In this document: positions 20,787 through 32,677 of the stretch, one piece after another | How the letters are laid out: every line of letters starts with the position of its first letter | Position numbering within the stretch: position 1 is the first letter of the stretch | NCBI RefSeq assembly: GCF_010015585.1 | Contig: NW_022985101.1 | Span: forward strand, 1 to 64,000 | Direction of reading: 5' to 3' | From: Eremomyces bilateralis CBS 781.70 | Taxonomy: Eukaryota; Ascomycota; Dothideomycetes; Eremomycetales; Eremomycetaceae | Length of the DNA: 64,000 bases | Translations under genes and position numbers: made by a program | The notes under the pieces: generated by a model | Databases searched by the model: none | Told to the model about the DNA's origin: nothing | The model's input: the letters and a program-made list of their open reading frames with translations, nothing else

Positions 20787-21909
20787 AGTGAACGGAAAGA
20801 TGCGCTGCTCGCGAGCCGCAGGATACAATATATGATAAAGCGGAACTCAGGGTTTCATCCACAAGGACGACGGGTAATATACCGCCGCAGAAGCTGGGGA
20901 TATCCAGCGACGGTGCGGTGTTAGGATTAGGGAACCATAAGCAGGGAACAATGAATTGGTCATAAGGTGAGGAGACAAAAGTGGGATTCAGGCATGGAAT
21001 AAACACGTCCTCTTGGAGGATTCGGCAGAGACAAGCGATGCAAGCGATCCTTCCATGTCGTGGTTCTCCAAGTTTAAGTTTGCTGTCTGCGGGTGTCTGC
21101 GGTTCGTTGTCTGTAGATGTCTCCGCTTGTTGTCTGTGTCGTGAGTCGTGAGTGGGATAATACAGAGAACAGGGAAGACAGACGTTCACGGTACGTCTAA
21201 GCCTCAAGCCATAATGGCCCTAAACCTCGTGCTGTCACACTGATCCGCCGCCAGAGGCCCCAATCCCTGATGGAGCTCGTGTCCGTTACCATTTGCGGCC
21301 TTGTGGACGTGCAGCACCTATTAGGTATTAAATGTGGCGCTCAGGCGCTGTGCAGACCTGTGTGTCGTGCTCTTTGTTGTGCAGTGCTGGACTGACTCCA
21401 GTTTGCCAGATGGCTGCAGTCTGCGGTGTTGGTTGCACCTGAGGTTGCGCATCTGAAACCATAGCCTCATACGGAGTGCAGAACATAAGTGCAGACTGCG
21501 GACGCCCTATGTTAGCTTGGATGGTTGTCTGTGGCTTGGTTCTCTCCAAGACTCATCATGTCCCAAATATAGCCCGCTCGGTAAGATGAAATTGATGGTA
21601 ATACGATGCCATCAGCTTGAGCTCTTTCGGGTCGCCACTACTGCCCGACAGCTCAAGTCTCCGAGATCGCGGTTAAAGTCCGAGAGAAAGAGAGACACGG
21701 GCGTTGAATCGATCAAGAAAGGTTTCTAAGTCGATTTCTTGGAATCCGATCGAGGTAAGCAGCCAAGTGCTACATACTCTGTAAGTTGCTACTAAGACGA
21801 ACTATCATGTCATCAGAGATGCTGAACCAGACCTATCCATCCATACACCAATTCCCAGCATTTCTATTCTCTAACCTAGCTTCGGAGGAGGTGGCTTCTT
21901 CTCTTTCGA
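20787..21909. other. Intergenic, promoter of chitin synthase activator
   Basis: It lies between the 5' end of the activator and the 3' end of the P450. It has TGTCTGCGG-like short repeats around 21080-21140. No gene recognised. Confidence 0.5.
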
Positions 21910-23618
21910 TCAACCTCGCATTTCCTTCATTCTCAACCTGACCCCGTCCCCAGGGGCATCCGACAGTGCCAGTCCATGCCTAACCAACCCCATCCCTTCT
22001 ATCCTCCCTACATCCTCCTGAGCATCGCCCACTTGATCCGCCATCCAGGCGCCGTGTCCCTCGAGCTCACCGAACCGCTGCAGCAGCCGGACGACGACAT
22101 ATCCGGCCTCAGTCAAGGCGAACTGCTGCCCGAGACATGTCCTCGGGCCGCCGTTGAACGGAAGATAATTCCAGCCCATCTTTCTGGCCTCCCACCGTTC
22201 CGGTCGGAACTCGTTCGCATCTGGTCCCCAGAAATCCTTCCTCCGATGCATCGTGGTGAGGGAGAACTCTACCACCTCGCCTTTGCCGACGAACACCGGC
22301 CTGGTGCCATCCGGTCCGCCCCCGACAGGCAATGTGGTATCCCTCTGTGCCTCGCGGTTGTTGACCGGAACCAGGGGGAACAATCGGAGAGTTTCGTTCA
22401 TCGTCCACTGCAAGTACCGGCAGTTCTTGAGGCTGGCGAAATCGAGGTTGCGGGGCGCGTCATACGTGCCGAATTCCTTCAGAATCCTCGACCGCAGCTG
22501 TTGGAAGACCCGAGGATGCGCTGCGAGGAGTAGGAAGATCCAGGAGAGCAGCTGAGCCGTAGTATCGCGTCCGGCGATCAGAATGTTCAATGCAGCGGAC
22601 CGTAAGGCGCTCGGATCCCGTGTCTGCGCTGCGATGGCATACAGGAAGATGTATTTTCCGTTCTTTGGCTCGGATCCCTTTTCAATCTCCTCTTGTGGCA
22701 GGCTGAGGGCACGCTGCACGAAGTGGTCCACGAAGGCATGGATTTTCCGCCTGTCCTCACGAAAGGCCGTGTTATGTGCCCATTTCCACTGAGTCCCCAG
22801 CCGCGTTCCACGAGAGAGCGCTCGCAGTGCGCTCTCCCAATGATGTGCGAAAGCTACCTCGCCGCGACCATATGAGGTTGCCTTGTGGTTTCTGCCTGGC
22901 AAAGCGGAAAGTTGAGCTTCGAGACTCTCACCGAATAAAAACTCCGTCGATGTATCAAGCGTCAGACGGTGAAAGAGCGGGAGGAGGTCGGTTTCAGCAG
23001 TCCACGCGCTGTGGTCGACGGGGAGAGCCTTCATAAGGTTCTGTACATGATTTTCCTCCAGGTCTAGATCGGATATCTGCGAACGTATGAATTGAGGTCG
23101 CAGCATGGCCCTGTTGTGCTCCCATTCTTTGCCATCGGTGGTGATCTGGGACGCGACATGTCAGTCTACCATTCTGCGGCTGGGGTACCAGTAATCGAAC
23201 TTACAATGCCTTTGCCTAACAGTTCTTTGAGGTTACCACAGCGATCAGGGCCGTGGTAGAAATCCTTGAACTGGATGGCGAGGATCGCCTGTATATTCGC
23301 CGGTTCGGATGTAACGATGTGATCCGTGCCAGCCAATTTATAGACGATGGTCGACACATAACGACCTTCTTTTTGGGACACCACTTGGAACCTGTCCTCA
23401 TAATGAGTCGGGAACCGCTTCTTCTTGTCCGCTCGGAGCAAGTCGCGGATAGCCTCGATCCCTAGGTAATCAAGGACATGGCCAACTCTTGGAGCCTTCT
23501 CTGCGCCTAGTTCTTGCGCTCTTCGTCTTCTGTCGAATGCCAATCGAACGAAATTAAGGAATTTGAAGACTACATATGCTGCAATAGCATATGCAAGAAA
23601 GCCAAGCTTGCTGGACAT
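21910..23618 (-). CDS. Cytochrome P450, CYP52-like
   Basis: Two exons (23618-23205 and 23145-21910; 59-nt intron) encode 549 aa. An N-terminal membrane anchor (LGFLAYAIAAYVVFKFLNFV, residues about 5-24) is followed by a basic Arg stretch, typical of ER P450s. The I-helix oxygen motif is AGRDTTAQ (about 330), ExxR is ETLR in MNETLRLFPLVPVNNREA (about 390), and the heme loop is PFNGGPRTCLGQQFAL with the Cys near 474. The LFPLVPVNNREA and FYHGPDRCGNLKELLGKGI segments are typical of CYP52/CYP539-type fatty-acid or alkane omega-hydroxylases. The substrate here is inferred from family resemblance only. The frame is intact. Confidence 0.9.
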
Positions 23619-24914
23619 CTTGAATCTTGACAGGTGGAGCGATGAGGTAGAAAAGAGAAGTGCGTGTGTAGTAGGGCTATGCCGTAGTAAGAGAATTGAT
23701 CAGTGCAATATGTCTATAGGAAGTCATAGAAACACCTTGATATCAATAATCTCAAGCAGTACTATGAAGCCATGAAAACCAATCTGATAACTTTTGGCGC
23801 CATTCAAGTCGCCTTACGCGGACCGCAGATTCCTTATATCTGTTCTGGTTCCGACTTACCTTTCTCCCAGGCATTCATGTTGGATAAGTATAGGAAACCC
23901 CACATAAGCACCTACACGCCAATGCCGATATGGGTGCGCCGAGCGTCATATTTTAGCACATCAGCTTACGGTAGGGTCTCTGAACGATCTCACCGCACCT
24001 GTTTGGGTAAAAGGTAAGTACTTAAGTACTTACCTAAGTAGGTAATAGGTACTTGCGTATCTGTAGTCAACACTCAACAGTGAGAAGTGCAACGGTGGAT
24101 GGATGAGTTAAGGAGAAGTTCGCCACCCAGTCCAGAGCCCGGACCCTGCTCAGCATGCCTCCGTAAGTAGACAGTCCCTTTATTTAACCTCATGTAGCAA
24201 TAGGAGGCCGGTGACTAGTGAGGAAGCTAAAGACTTTTCGTAGACCAAACTGAGGCGCTACTAGGATGTTTAGGAAAATCCAATGGTGCGGAAGGGATAT
24301 TAATATTTATCAATTCATTCGCGTGTTGCATGGTGATGTTTTTGCAAAAAGACAACACTGGACTCTTGGCCTCACTTGTTGTTGTACATATTCTATGCGC
24401 GATTGATTCCCTGGTAGATATCATGGTGCCGCTTTTTGGACGATTTAGGCGAGTAGACTTAGTAGAGGGTCTTTGTGGTTGGAGCTCGCGGTTCAGGGTG
24501 AACACGAGGGCAAACAGGTGCAGGAATTGATCGTTAGTCCCTTCGATCTACATTTCTAGCGAGGGAGTACAGACGCATAGACTATATAGTATTCGCTGGA
24601 AAAGAGGCATTCAACTGTCTTAAGTTACCCGCTAAATTCAAGGATTCCACGGTGGCTCTGAAGCTCTGAAGGTTCGTATCAGGGCTGTCATTGAGGCTAC
24701 CCCAGATAGGACTGAACAGAAGCCATGCATCTCAATAATGGTCTTCAGCGAGTCCATGACGATTCGTATTGCTCCAGGCTGTTTCTCCAAGTGGTTCAGC
24801 ATGGTGAGATCTTCCAATTCCGTCCATCGTGGCCAACTCAATCGGTCTGTTCTCAATTATATATACGATTGTTACCATTGGAACCTGACCATTCCGGTAC
24901 CGCCTTCAACCATG
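23619..24914. other. 1.3-kb intergenic region with a perfect 22-nt palindrome
   Basis: It separates the P450 promoter from the 3' end of HRD1. The palindrome is at 24013-24034. A minus-strand frame at 24638-24856 has no recognisable match. No gene called. Confidence 0.5.
24013..24034. promoter_or_regulatory. Perfect 22-nt palindrome upstream of the P450
   Basis: The half-site GGTAAGTACTT is followed directly by its complement AAGTACTTACC. Related TAAGTAGGTAA and GGTACTT follow at once. It lies about 400 bp before the P450 start (23618) and could bind a dimeric regulator; inference only. Confidence 0.4.
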
Positions 24915-27775
24915 TCACCCCTCTTCATTAGCATCTTCAACCGAAGCCGCTTTGCCTTTGCCTTTCCTCTGCCGTTCATCAGGTTCAATGGGCTCTGGAG
25001 CGTCATTCGTACGGTCTCCCTGGGAGCCGCTGCTCTCCGGAGCTGCTGCTTGTGCAGTAGGACGAACCCTATAGCCCGGCGGCGTTCCAACGCGCCTCAT
25101 CGCGCTGTCGAAATTCCACCGCGAATTACTCTGCGGTCTTGTGGGAATGGCGAATGGATTCATGTTGGATTCCGGTTGCAGGGGCGCCGCGATTGATGTA
25201 GGCTCGGGTTGCACAGTCTCGCTGGTTGATTCGGGTGGATGTGTTAAAGTCGGAGTCGGCGTGGGGTTCAAGTGCTGGTGGCGAGACTGTTCTTCCGCCT
25301 GACTCGTCAATTGGGTCCGTCTTGCTCCTTGATGAGAGAGAGAGGGATCGGGGATTTCGGGATTCGAATGCGTGGGGTTGCCATCGCCAGTGCTCTCGCT
25401 CGGTCCAACTACCGAAGGAATGGTGGCTGTCGGAGAAGGATTGGGAGGCAGTGCTGACTGGGGCGTCTGTGTTTGAGGCGCTGAAGAAGAATGGGACGAA
25501 TGTAGACTTTGCTGCGGTGCTTGAAACGCTGCAAGAGTGGAAGGGTTATCATGGTGAGAACGGGCCGGACTTGGTCCGCGGAGAGAACCCGGAGGGGTAT
25601 GTCCTGTATGGTTCAGGTGTGATGGGGTTCGAAACGAATTTGATGCCGCTAAATGGTGCGTGACGGGGTTGATGGGTGTAAATGCAGGCGCTGGAGATGG
25701 GGAGCGGAAACCAGTGGGTAAGTTAGGATGGGATGTTGTAGATGGTTGCGGAAGCCGATGAAGTGGAATGATCGACCATCCTTCAGGGATAGCAACGCCA
25801 GGGATCGCGGCACTAGCATTCGCATGGGTATACTCTTGTGCATTCGGGAGGCCAGTAAAGGGATGTTGAACTGGGGAAATACCAGGTGGCGGAGGTGTCG
25901 GGACCGTGTTTGGTACTGGGTGTGTCGGAGGAGGTGGTAGCCCAAGACCTTGTTGCATCCCGGTTTGCCCTGGTTGGTTTGTCTGCCTTAGTCTTTCGAG
26001 TTCATCTTGCAGATGACGAACAGTTGTCAACTGCTGTCGAGTAAGGTTCAGCGCCGCAATTTCCTGATTGATACGATGCTCGAGGTGCCAGAGCTGGGCT
26101 CGAATTAACGTTCGGTTCACCGTCGGAACCGCTCCAGTTGGATTCTGAGTTGCAGGTTGCCCCCCAGCAGCATTGTTGGCTGCGGCGTCCTGGTTGTCTG
26201 GATTCCCTAATTGTTGCATCAAATTTCCCACACCGTTCGCCGGTGCAGTCCCAAGCACAAGCCGGAGAGGTCCGAAACGGTAGGTCCGTACTCGAGGTCG
26301 ATTTTGCTCCTGATTTCCCGCTTGGTTGTTGTGCGCGTTATCTTGTCTCTGGTTCGGAGCGACACCACCGCCAGTGCCTGGAGTTTGTGATGTGCTGGTT
26401 AGCACCGGTCGGCGACAAATGGGACATGCTTGTTGCCGCTCAAGCCAGCTTCGCAAACATCCAAAGTGAAGGATATGCCCACACGGCAGCTTCTTCGCCC
26501 TGAAACGCTGGTCTCGGGGTGGTTGTTCAGCCCGATTTTGCTCTCCGGCAGCTCCCGCTCCTTGGCCTTCGCCTGTCCATGGGCGCATGTCCTCCCGGCA
26601 GATAATGCAAGTATCGGCGCCCGCTAGCTCCTCTGCCGTCGCATCGGGATACCGTGAATTCATGTCCCGGGTCGCTTGGCGGTATTTGATGAAATCGCTG
26701 ATCTTCTTGGCGAAGTTGTTCGCTGTCACTGCCACGTCTCGGATGATGTGAATCGGAATGCCGTGGAAGGCGATAAGGATGATGAAGAAGGCCAGGTAAA
26801 TGATTAACTTGAAAAATTCTGCGCGTGTTAGAGAGTCCGAAAGGCAAAAATAGGGGGTCAAGCTCACCAGTTGCAAGGTCCAGGGCGAAAACCCATCGTC
26901 CCTTTTCTTCCCAAACTGGCTCAAACTCGTCCTCATCCACATCCGCATTAGTAGCATGCGCTTGTGCACTACCATCTGGCTGGCTTGCTCGATCGGTCCT
27001 TTGTTGTGCCTCCCTTAGACGTGCTTCTTGCCGAGCCGTGATTTGTTGTCGAATAACCTGCTGCTCTTTCAACGAGATCATATATCGGAGCATCGTCGAT
27101 GTCGAGCCGATCGTCAAGACGGCGAACTCAAACCCGAACATAACCATCATACCGGGCCTCGCTTCGTCTAGCACGGTATCGATACAATATCGAAGCATCG
27201 CAGCGTCATACAATATCGAGATGGTAAGGGACGTCGCCAGTCGAGCATGGTATAGGCGCGGGTTTGCAGGGGGCTGCTGTTCTAGATATTCGACGCGAGC
27301 CTCGCCCAGCCAGCACCAGATCCGCCCAATGAGGAGCGCTACACACATGAACAGGAACCATCCGCCAATGTCGTCTCGGAATGTTGCCATGGCGAGGCAC
27401 GTCTCGGTGAGAGCCATCCATCCTCGTTCGTACAGCTGCTCGCGTTCGATATGGCGGAGGGGACCAAAGAGGAGCTTCTGCAGGGAGCTCATCACCCCAT
27501 ATATGCAGAGCAGGAGCACATTGGTCAAGATCTGATCCCGAGTTAGGGCGAGGGATCTCCACGACCACGTAGAATACGCACCATTAAACAAGCATTGCTC
27601 TGTGCCAGATACACGGATGCCGAATAGAAGTTCGGTCTTTCATGGAATGCCTTGACAACCACACCCGCCGCCAAAACCGTGGAGACCTGGGCTCACGTCA
27701 GTACCATGGTCGGGACGATAGACAGCGATCCAGAAAGCTTACGGCGGCATAGGTCTTAAGGCTGATGATCGCCAT
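24915..27775 (-). CDS. hrd1: ERAD E3 ubiquitin ligase HRD1 (RING-H2, multipass ER membrane)
   Basis: Four exons (27775-27743, 27686-27582, 27531-26868, 26818-24915; introns 49-56 nt) encode 901 aa. HRD1 ubiquitinates misfolded ER proteins for proteasomal degradation. The N-terminal part (about 1-300) has the family's membrane segments, opening [20 protein letters not shown] and including [18 protein letters not shown]. The RING-H2 spans about 338-404: CIICREDM, a Gly/Gln-rich insert, [20 protein letters not shown] and CPICRRPV. The long C-terminal half is Pro/Gln/Ser/Thr-rich and disordered, as in other Aspergillus-type HRD1 proteins, ending in a basic-acidic tail. The first coding exon is only 33 nt. 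The gene is divergent from the mitochondrial hydratase at 28315, so the roughly 540 bp between them is a shared promoter region. Confidence 0.92.
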
Positions 27776-28314
27776 TTTCATACAGTGACAGTTCCTCGAA
27801 TTAAAGTGCCTGTAGGAACAAGACCGGATGGAGCTCAGCCTGAAGTTGTTTCTCTTGCGCCATTGGAGAAGCTGTGGGCTCGCACGCGGCGAAGGTTGGA
27901 AGAAGCAGGAAGCGACGTGTTTGTAAGAAGTAGAGAAGCCAAATGTGAGCAAACAATAGGAAGCAAGTATCTGTACAGTTCTTTGTACAGTACCGCCGTA
28001 GAGACGTAACAGGGAGAAGGTACGAGGTGGGAGTGTGGGAGCGTACTGAACCGTAGGTACTTGGAATAATAACACGATGTCATTTCCGGCAGAGGGACTG
28101 GAATTGCGCGGAGAAGAACCATTCAGATTCAGGCATCCAGGCACTCAGGCCAACATCCCTGTTCCCGGATTCTTGCACATGATGCACACATCAACATGGA
28201 TCTGATGAATTCGGTATTGCCGTGGCTAACCATTGTTTTATTCTATTACTCCGTTGTAAACCAGGGAGCAAACTTAGCACAATCATTGCAGCAATTGGTT
28301 TCCCCAAAATCAAC
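27776..28314. promoter_or_regulatory. Divergent promoter region, HRD1 / methylglutaconyl-CoA hydratase
   Basis: 539 bp between two start codons facing away from each other. No further gene is seen; open frames here are short and lack family resemblance. Confidence 0.5.
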
Positions 28315-29253
28315 ATGGCAAGCCTATTCAGTTCCAAAGCCGCCCTTCCAAGGCTGGTATCATATTCCACTCGAGTCTCTGTCCCCATCTCCCGCTGCAG
28401 ATGCACCGGCAGAGCCTACTCGACCGCCGAACCGCCATTATTGACAACCAGCATTCCGGCTCCGCACAACGGCCGCATCCTCGTCCTCTCCCTCAATCGT
28501 CCCTCCGTTCGAAACGCCCTCTCCGTCGCCCTCGTCTCCTCCCTCAACTCCACCCTCGCCGAAATCCACTCCGAGGGCGCCTCCGGTCCCACACGCGCGG
28601 TCATCGTCGCCTCGAACGTCGATAGCGCCTTCTGCGCCGGCGCAGATCTCAAGGAACGGCAATCGATGAACACCGACCAAGTGCAGGAGTTCCTGGCGAA
28701 CCTCCGCGGCAGTCTGAAGGCGTTGGAGGCGCTGCCCATCCCGACCATTGCGGCGGTGTCGGGAACCGCGCTGGGCGGCGGGTTGGAGGTGGCGCTGTCG
28801 ACGACGATGAGGATATTCGCGTCCACGGCGACGGTGGGGCTTCCGGAGACGCGGCTGGCGATCGTACCCGGCGCGGGCGGAACGTATCGGTTGCCGAATC
28901 TCGTCGGCATGAGCCGCGCGCGAGAGTTGATCTTAACCGGGCGGAGGATCTCTGCTCCGGAAGCGTATTTCCTTGGCCTCTGTAATCGGCTCGTGGAAGT
29001 GCTTCCCGAAGAGGGTGAGAGCATGGAGGATTTGTCACGACGGGCGAGGGAGACGGTGCTCCAGGAAGCCGTCGGGATGGCAAATGAGATCTGCGAAGGG
29101 GCCCCAACGGCGGTACGCTCTGCACTCAAGGCCATTGGCCGAGGCGAGGACGCCGAGAACGCCGCATATAATGAAATCCTGACGACGGAGGATCGAATTG
29201 AGGCGCTGAAAGCGTTCGCGGAGAAAAGAAAACCGGTATATAGAGGCAAATAG
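28315..29253 (+). CDS. Mitochondrial enoyl-CoA hydratase family, methylglutaconyl-CoA hydratase (AUH)-like
   Basis: A single exon of 312 aa. AUH hydrates 3-methylglutaconyl-CoA to HMG-CoA in leucine breakdown in mitochondria. The N-terminus MASLFSSKAALPRLVSYSTR is basic and hydroxylated like a mitochondrial presequence. Crotonase signatures follow: LNRPSVRNALS, FCAGADLKER (oxyanion loop), VSGTALGGGLEVAL and GLPETRLAIVPGAGGTYRLP, where the two Glu positions and the GAGGT loop match AUH rather than short-chain enoyl hydratases. The C-terminus AFAEKRKPVYRGK is also typical. The ATG at 28315 is the first in this frame that places the presequence at the N-terminus. It ends 63 bp from the convergent RSA3 gene. 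Confidence 0.87.
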   Translation: MASLFSSKAALPRLVSYSTRVSVPISRCRCTGRAYSTAEPPLLTTSIPAPHNGRILVLSLNRPSVRNALSVALVSSLNSTLAEIHSEGASGPTRAVIVASNVDSAFCAGADLKERQSMNTDQVQEFLANLRGSLKALEALPIPTIAAVSGTALGGGLEVALSTTMRIFASTATVGLPETRLAIVPGAGGTYRLPNLVGMSRARELILTGRRISAPEAYFLGLCNRLVEVLPEEGESMEDLSRRARETVLQEAVGMANEICEGAPTAVRSALKAIGRGEDAENAAYNEILTTEDRIEALKAFAEKRKPVYRGK

Positions 29254-29316
29254 GGTATGTTTTGCCGAATTCATAGCGACGCGGTCTTTCGCCGATCAAT
29301 CCGTTCCATGCTTGGT

Positions 29317-29727
29317 CTAATCGCGATCGACTCGCATGATTCTTGCCTTTTGCTCCGGCGAAAAGATGATGTGACCTTCCTGTAGAGCTTGGATGAGTAT
29401 AGGAAGCGACTTGGCTGAAAAGTCGGTTGCGTTCCGCAACTTGTCGAGGTCGTCCGAAAGTTCGGTCGTTACTTGACGCAGGTAGAATGGAACAAATTCC
29501 TCATCAATCTTCTTCAGTGTGTCCTTTTTTTATAGTCAGAAGATGTAAGACGAGTTCTAGGTTAATGGAAGTCAAACCTTGGAATAGCCACTTTCTAACA
29601 AGACATCCACGGCAGGTTCTGAGACAGCCTCAGGTCTCTTTGTAGTTGTCACCACTGCGTTCGCCCCGTCATGTTCCTTGGACCCTTTCTTGGCTATCTT
29701 TTCCTGGCTCTTGGAAGATTTACCCAT
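29317..29727 (-). CDS. rsa3: Ribosome assembly protein RSA3-like (118 aa)
   Basis: Two exons (29727-29578 and 29523-29317; 54-nt intron ending in an A-rich AAG acceptor). The N-terminal part (MGKSSKSQEKIAKKGSKEHD) is basic and disordered. The second exon carries the RSA3 domain: EEFVPFYLRQVTTELSDDLD, KLRNATDFSAKSLPILIQAL and IIFSPEQKARI. In yeast Rsa3 is a nucleolar factor needed for early 60S subunit maturation. The gene is easily missed because the intron splits it into two short frames. It is convergent with the AUH-like gene with only 63 bp between stop codons. Confidence 0.8.
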
Positions 29728-30292
29728 TATGACTTATATAGCCCAGCTGGTTTGTTCAAATCAGCGAGGTTAACAGAAAATCTCTTGTTGTGGGGTGAAA
29801 GGAAGGAAGGAGAAACGATCGTGGAGAAAAATATTGGAAAACCATTCTTAAGGCATGGAGACCCTCAGGCACACCCCACTAGCATCCTAGCGGCATCAAA
29901 GATATTGGAAAACGTTGTTCATTGATTTTATAGAGGTCATGAACGCATGTTTACAAGTGGGCTAAAACAACCTTTCCCATATTGAGAGCCCAGTAGCATG
30001 AAGCAGTTCCCCCTCAACGCCTCTCTGAATGAGCCGATGCATAATCGCCACACATGCAATGCTTGAAGCTAACCTGTTCATCAATCCTCCGACCTCTTGG
30101 ATAATCTTCTCTCCCCGCTGAAGGCATACATCACGCCTGAGGTGAAAGATAGACCTCAGCTTGGCGAATACTGCAGCTCCAAGCCTTTAAGTAGGCATGC
30201 CCACGAAACAACGGTCACGAACCATGCAGCGTCCGTAAGCACCACGGATTATTTCTTTGAGTCTATCAACCATCGACAATGGCTCTAGTACC
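29728..30292. other. Intergenic, RSA3 promoter / eIF3e 3' flank
   Basis: About 560 bp without a recognised gene. It should hold the RSA3 promoter and the eIF3e 3' UTR. Confidence 0.5.
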
Positions 30293-31682
30293 TCACTTCG
30301 CCACAGCAGCGGTCAGGACCTGGGTCCGGAAGAAACCGCCCTTGGTTCGCTCAATGACCTGTTGATAGACCGATTGAGGCGGGTGGTTCATGACAACAGT
30401 ACCCTCCCGGAAGTCGATTTTGGCGTCTACCCGGGTGTCCCGAATGAGATTCACAATCCACTTCTCTCCCTCATCTTGTGAGAGACCAAGTCTCGTCGAT
30501 AGATCCCTAGTAGAACGGTCAGAATTTGCGAAACATCGGATATGCTCCATACTCACTTGATATCAATCCGCTGGTGGATCTTGCAATATGACTCGGAAAT
30601 GAGATGTCTCGCCGCGTCAACGAATTCGTTTGATGAAGCACCGAGGAAAAAGTCGTCGCTCAAGATTTCTTCGGCTTCCGCCAGTTTCTTTTGAGCCTCC
30701 TCGAAGTCGAAGTCGACGTAGAGGGCTTTGATGAAGTCCGTGACCGGATCGGTATACTCGTAGCCTTCCTGCTTGACAATGCGCACGAGATCCTTCAACT
30801 GCCTCTGGTACGCGTTCGAGTTTCGACTCCGGCTCCGGTTGGTAACGACGGCGGCGGTCAGGTATCGAAGGATCCACGGGCAAATGGTCTGCACGGTGTT
30901 GATGTAGGGTTGGGAGAAGAAAAGTTCCGTCAGGGTCTCTCGCGCCGGTTCGAAGTTGAAGAACGGGAAGAGGGACCAGTGGATCAGCCATGTCCGTTGC
31001 TGAAGTTGGGCCAGAGGGTTGTTGAATAGCCGCGTGTCTATGCTCTCTTTGACCTTCTGGATCTCCTCCATCGCTGACTCCCATTCTTGGCTGAGAATCT
31101 CGGATGCCAGCTTTCCCCAGCTGGCTGCCGAAACCTTGTCATTGTCGGTCGACTGACGAATCTGTTAGTCTATAACGGTAGCATCGGTAGATATCGTCTT
31201 ACCAAGATACGGAACTGGTACAGCAACTCCGCTGCACTCGGATAGGAGCCACAGTTATACTGGAACTGTCCAAACTCGTAAAGCGCGTTGACCATCTCAA
31301 TGGTGACTCCGTGTTGTTCCTGGAGATAGTTCAAGTTGGCAACTTTATCGCTTCGGAGATTCGCAACCACATCTGCATCTCCCAGAAGTTCGGTGATCTT
31401 GTTGCACTGCTCCTGGAGTTGTGATCGTCGCTGCAGGACCTCGTCCCTCTTCGTGTCATATTCGCTGGGTCGCTCGCTCAGTCCCTTGAGTTCCGCCTCC
31501 AGGTCTCCCACGAAGTCGGTCATATTGGTCTGTTTGAGGAGCTCGAACTTCAAGCGCGTCACCTCGGGGGACGGCTCGAGATCGTTCAGGAGCGGAAATG
31601 CCAAATGTCGGTCGAGATAGGGGATCATTTTCGTCATGAGGTCGTGCTGCGAGGCCGAAACCCCGCCTTCTGATTCCGCCAT
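30293..31682 (-). CDS. int6: Translation initiation factor eIF3 subunit E (INT6)
   Basis: Three exons (31682-31203, 31161-30557, 30506-30293; introns 41 and 50 nt) encode 432 aa. eIF3e is a PCI-domain subunit of the eIF3 complex, which binds the 40S subunit in the cytosol. The N-terminal domain ([37 protein letters not shown]) is followed by the helical repeat part with [15 protein letters not shown]-like residues. The PCI/winged-helix end is [20 protein letters not shown] and then [19 protein letters not shown]. It ends [11 protein letters not shown], as in other fungal eIF3e. The start at 31682 ([12 protein letters not shown]) fits the family better than upstream in-frame ATGs in the leader. 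It is divergent from mL49. Confidence 0.93.
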
Positions 31683-32086
31683 GATTGGGTTCGTGTGGTG
31701 GTGGTTCGTCCTAAACAGGATCCCTGGATGGATGATGAGATTAAATCGCTGAGGTTCTGTTCTCGGAAAGGCGATGTTGGAGTTGGAAGGGGCGTCGAAA
31801 AGGTGCAGACGAATGTGGTTGTGGTGGAAGGTGCGGTGGAAGGTTTGGCGGAAAATCACGTTGTGGGGCTTGCCGAAATTGTTTCTCACCACTCACGCTC
31901 ATCAAACCAACTTTATCACTTCACTCACTACACGAGTACTACTACGTATTAACACATCGCCCAATTCCTCCAACCATCCAGCTTCCAGCTCCCTATTTAA
32001 AAACTCTCGTCATCTACTTCTCTATCTCCACCATTTGTCTGCCGAATTGAATCATTTCATCACCGATCCTACCCCAGATTCCAACC
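31683..32086. promoter_or_regulatory. Divergent promoter region, eIF3e / mL49
   Basis: 404 bp separates two divergent start codons, both for translation-apparatus proteins (cytosolic initiation factor, mitochondrial ribosome). Co-expression is plausible but inferred. Confidence 0.5.
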
Positions 32087-32677
32087 ATGGCATCAAAAAG
32101 CGCTCTGCTCCCTTTCCTTCTTCCCCGACCCCTTCCGCGATCATCGACGGTTCGATCCTTCCTTTCCGCACGCCGCGTACCTGTGGCATGTAGGACAATA
32201 AGTAAATACCAGGACCGCAGTGCTGTTCTCTTTCAAACGTTCTAATCGAGCATAGCCACCGTCACAACCTCTGCTACCACCGAGTCCTTTACACCACCAC
32301 CTCAACCATCCACTGACGCGTCGCTGCTGCCTTATCACGTATCCAAGTCGCGCATGAGGCAATTCGCTGTCTACGAGTTGCGAAAAAATGGAGGCAATCT
32401 TCTGAAGACCCGAATCAAACACATTTATGGCGATGTCCATAAGCTTCGAGATGAGATTCAAGCGCTGCTAGAGCTTGAAGCAAAAAACATCAAGGTCAAC
32501 CCTGTGAACGGCCATATCGAAATCAAGGTACGTGACGAAGCACAGCAATCGCTCGTTTGATGCAGCAGCTAACTAGAGTCGCAGGGCTGGTACAAAGACA
32601 AGATCTGTGAATTTCTCCAATCTAAGAAGTTTGAGCAATATTTACCTCAAAAACCATCAACGACGACTGCCACTTAA
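32087..32677 (+). CDS. img2: Mitochondrial large-subunit ribosomal protein mL49 (IMG2)
   Basis: Three exons (32087-32201, 32256-32527, 32585-32677; introns 54 and 57 nt) encode 159 aa. The N-terminus is Arg/Ser-rich without acidic residues (LLPFLLPRPLPRSSTVRSFL), a mitochondrial presequence. The IMG2/mL49 domain follows: LLPYHVSKSRMRQFAVYELR, KTRIKHIYGDVHKLRDEIQ, then KNIKVNPVNGHIEIKGWYK and DKICEFLQSKKFEQYL. The KVNPVNGHIEIKG-W motif, restored by the second splice, is the family hallmark. The product is a structural component of the mitochondrial 54S ribosomal subunit. The first exon would not be found as a separate long frame. Confidence 0.88.

Noticed and set aside
25600-25640. GGGGTTCGAAAC resembling a tRNA B box
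   Set aside because: It lies inside HRD1 coding sequence with no A box or acceptor stem. No tRNA was found anywhere in the window.
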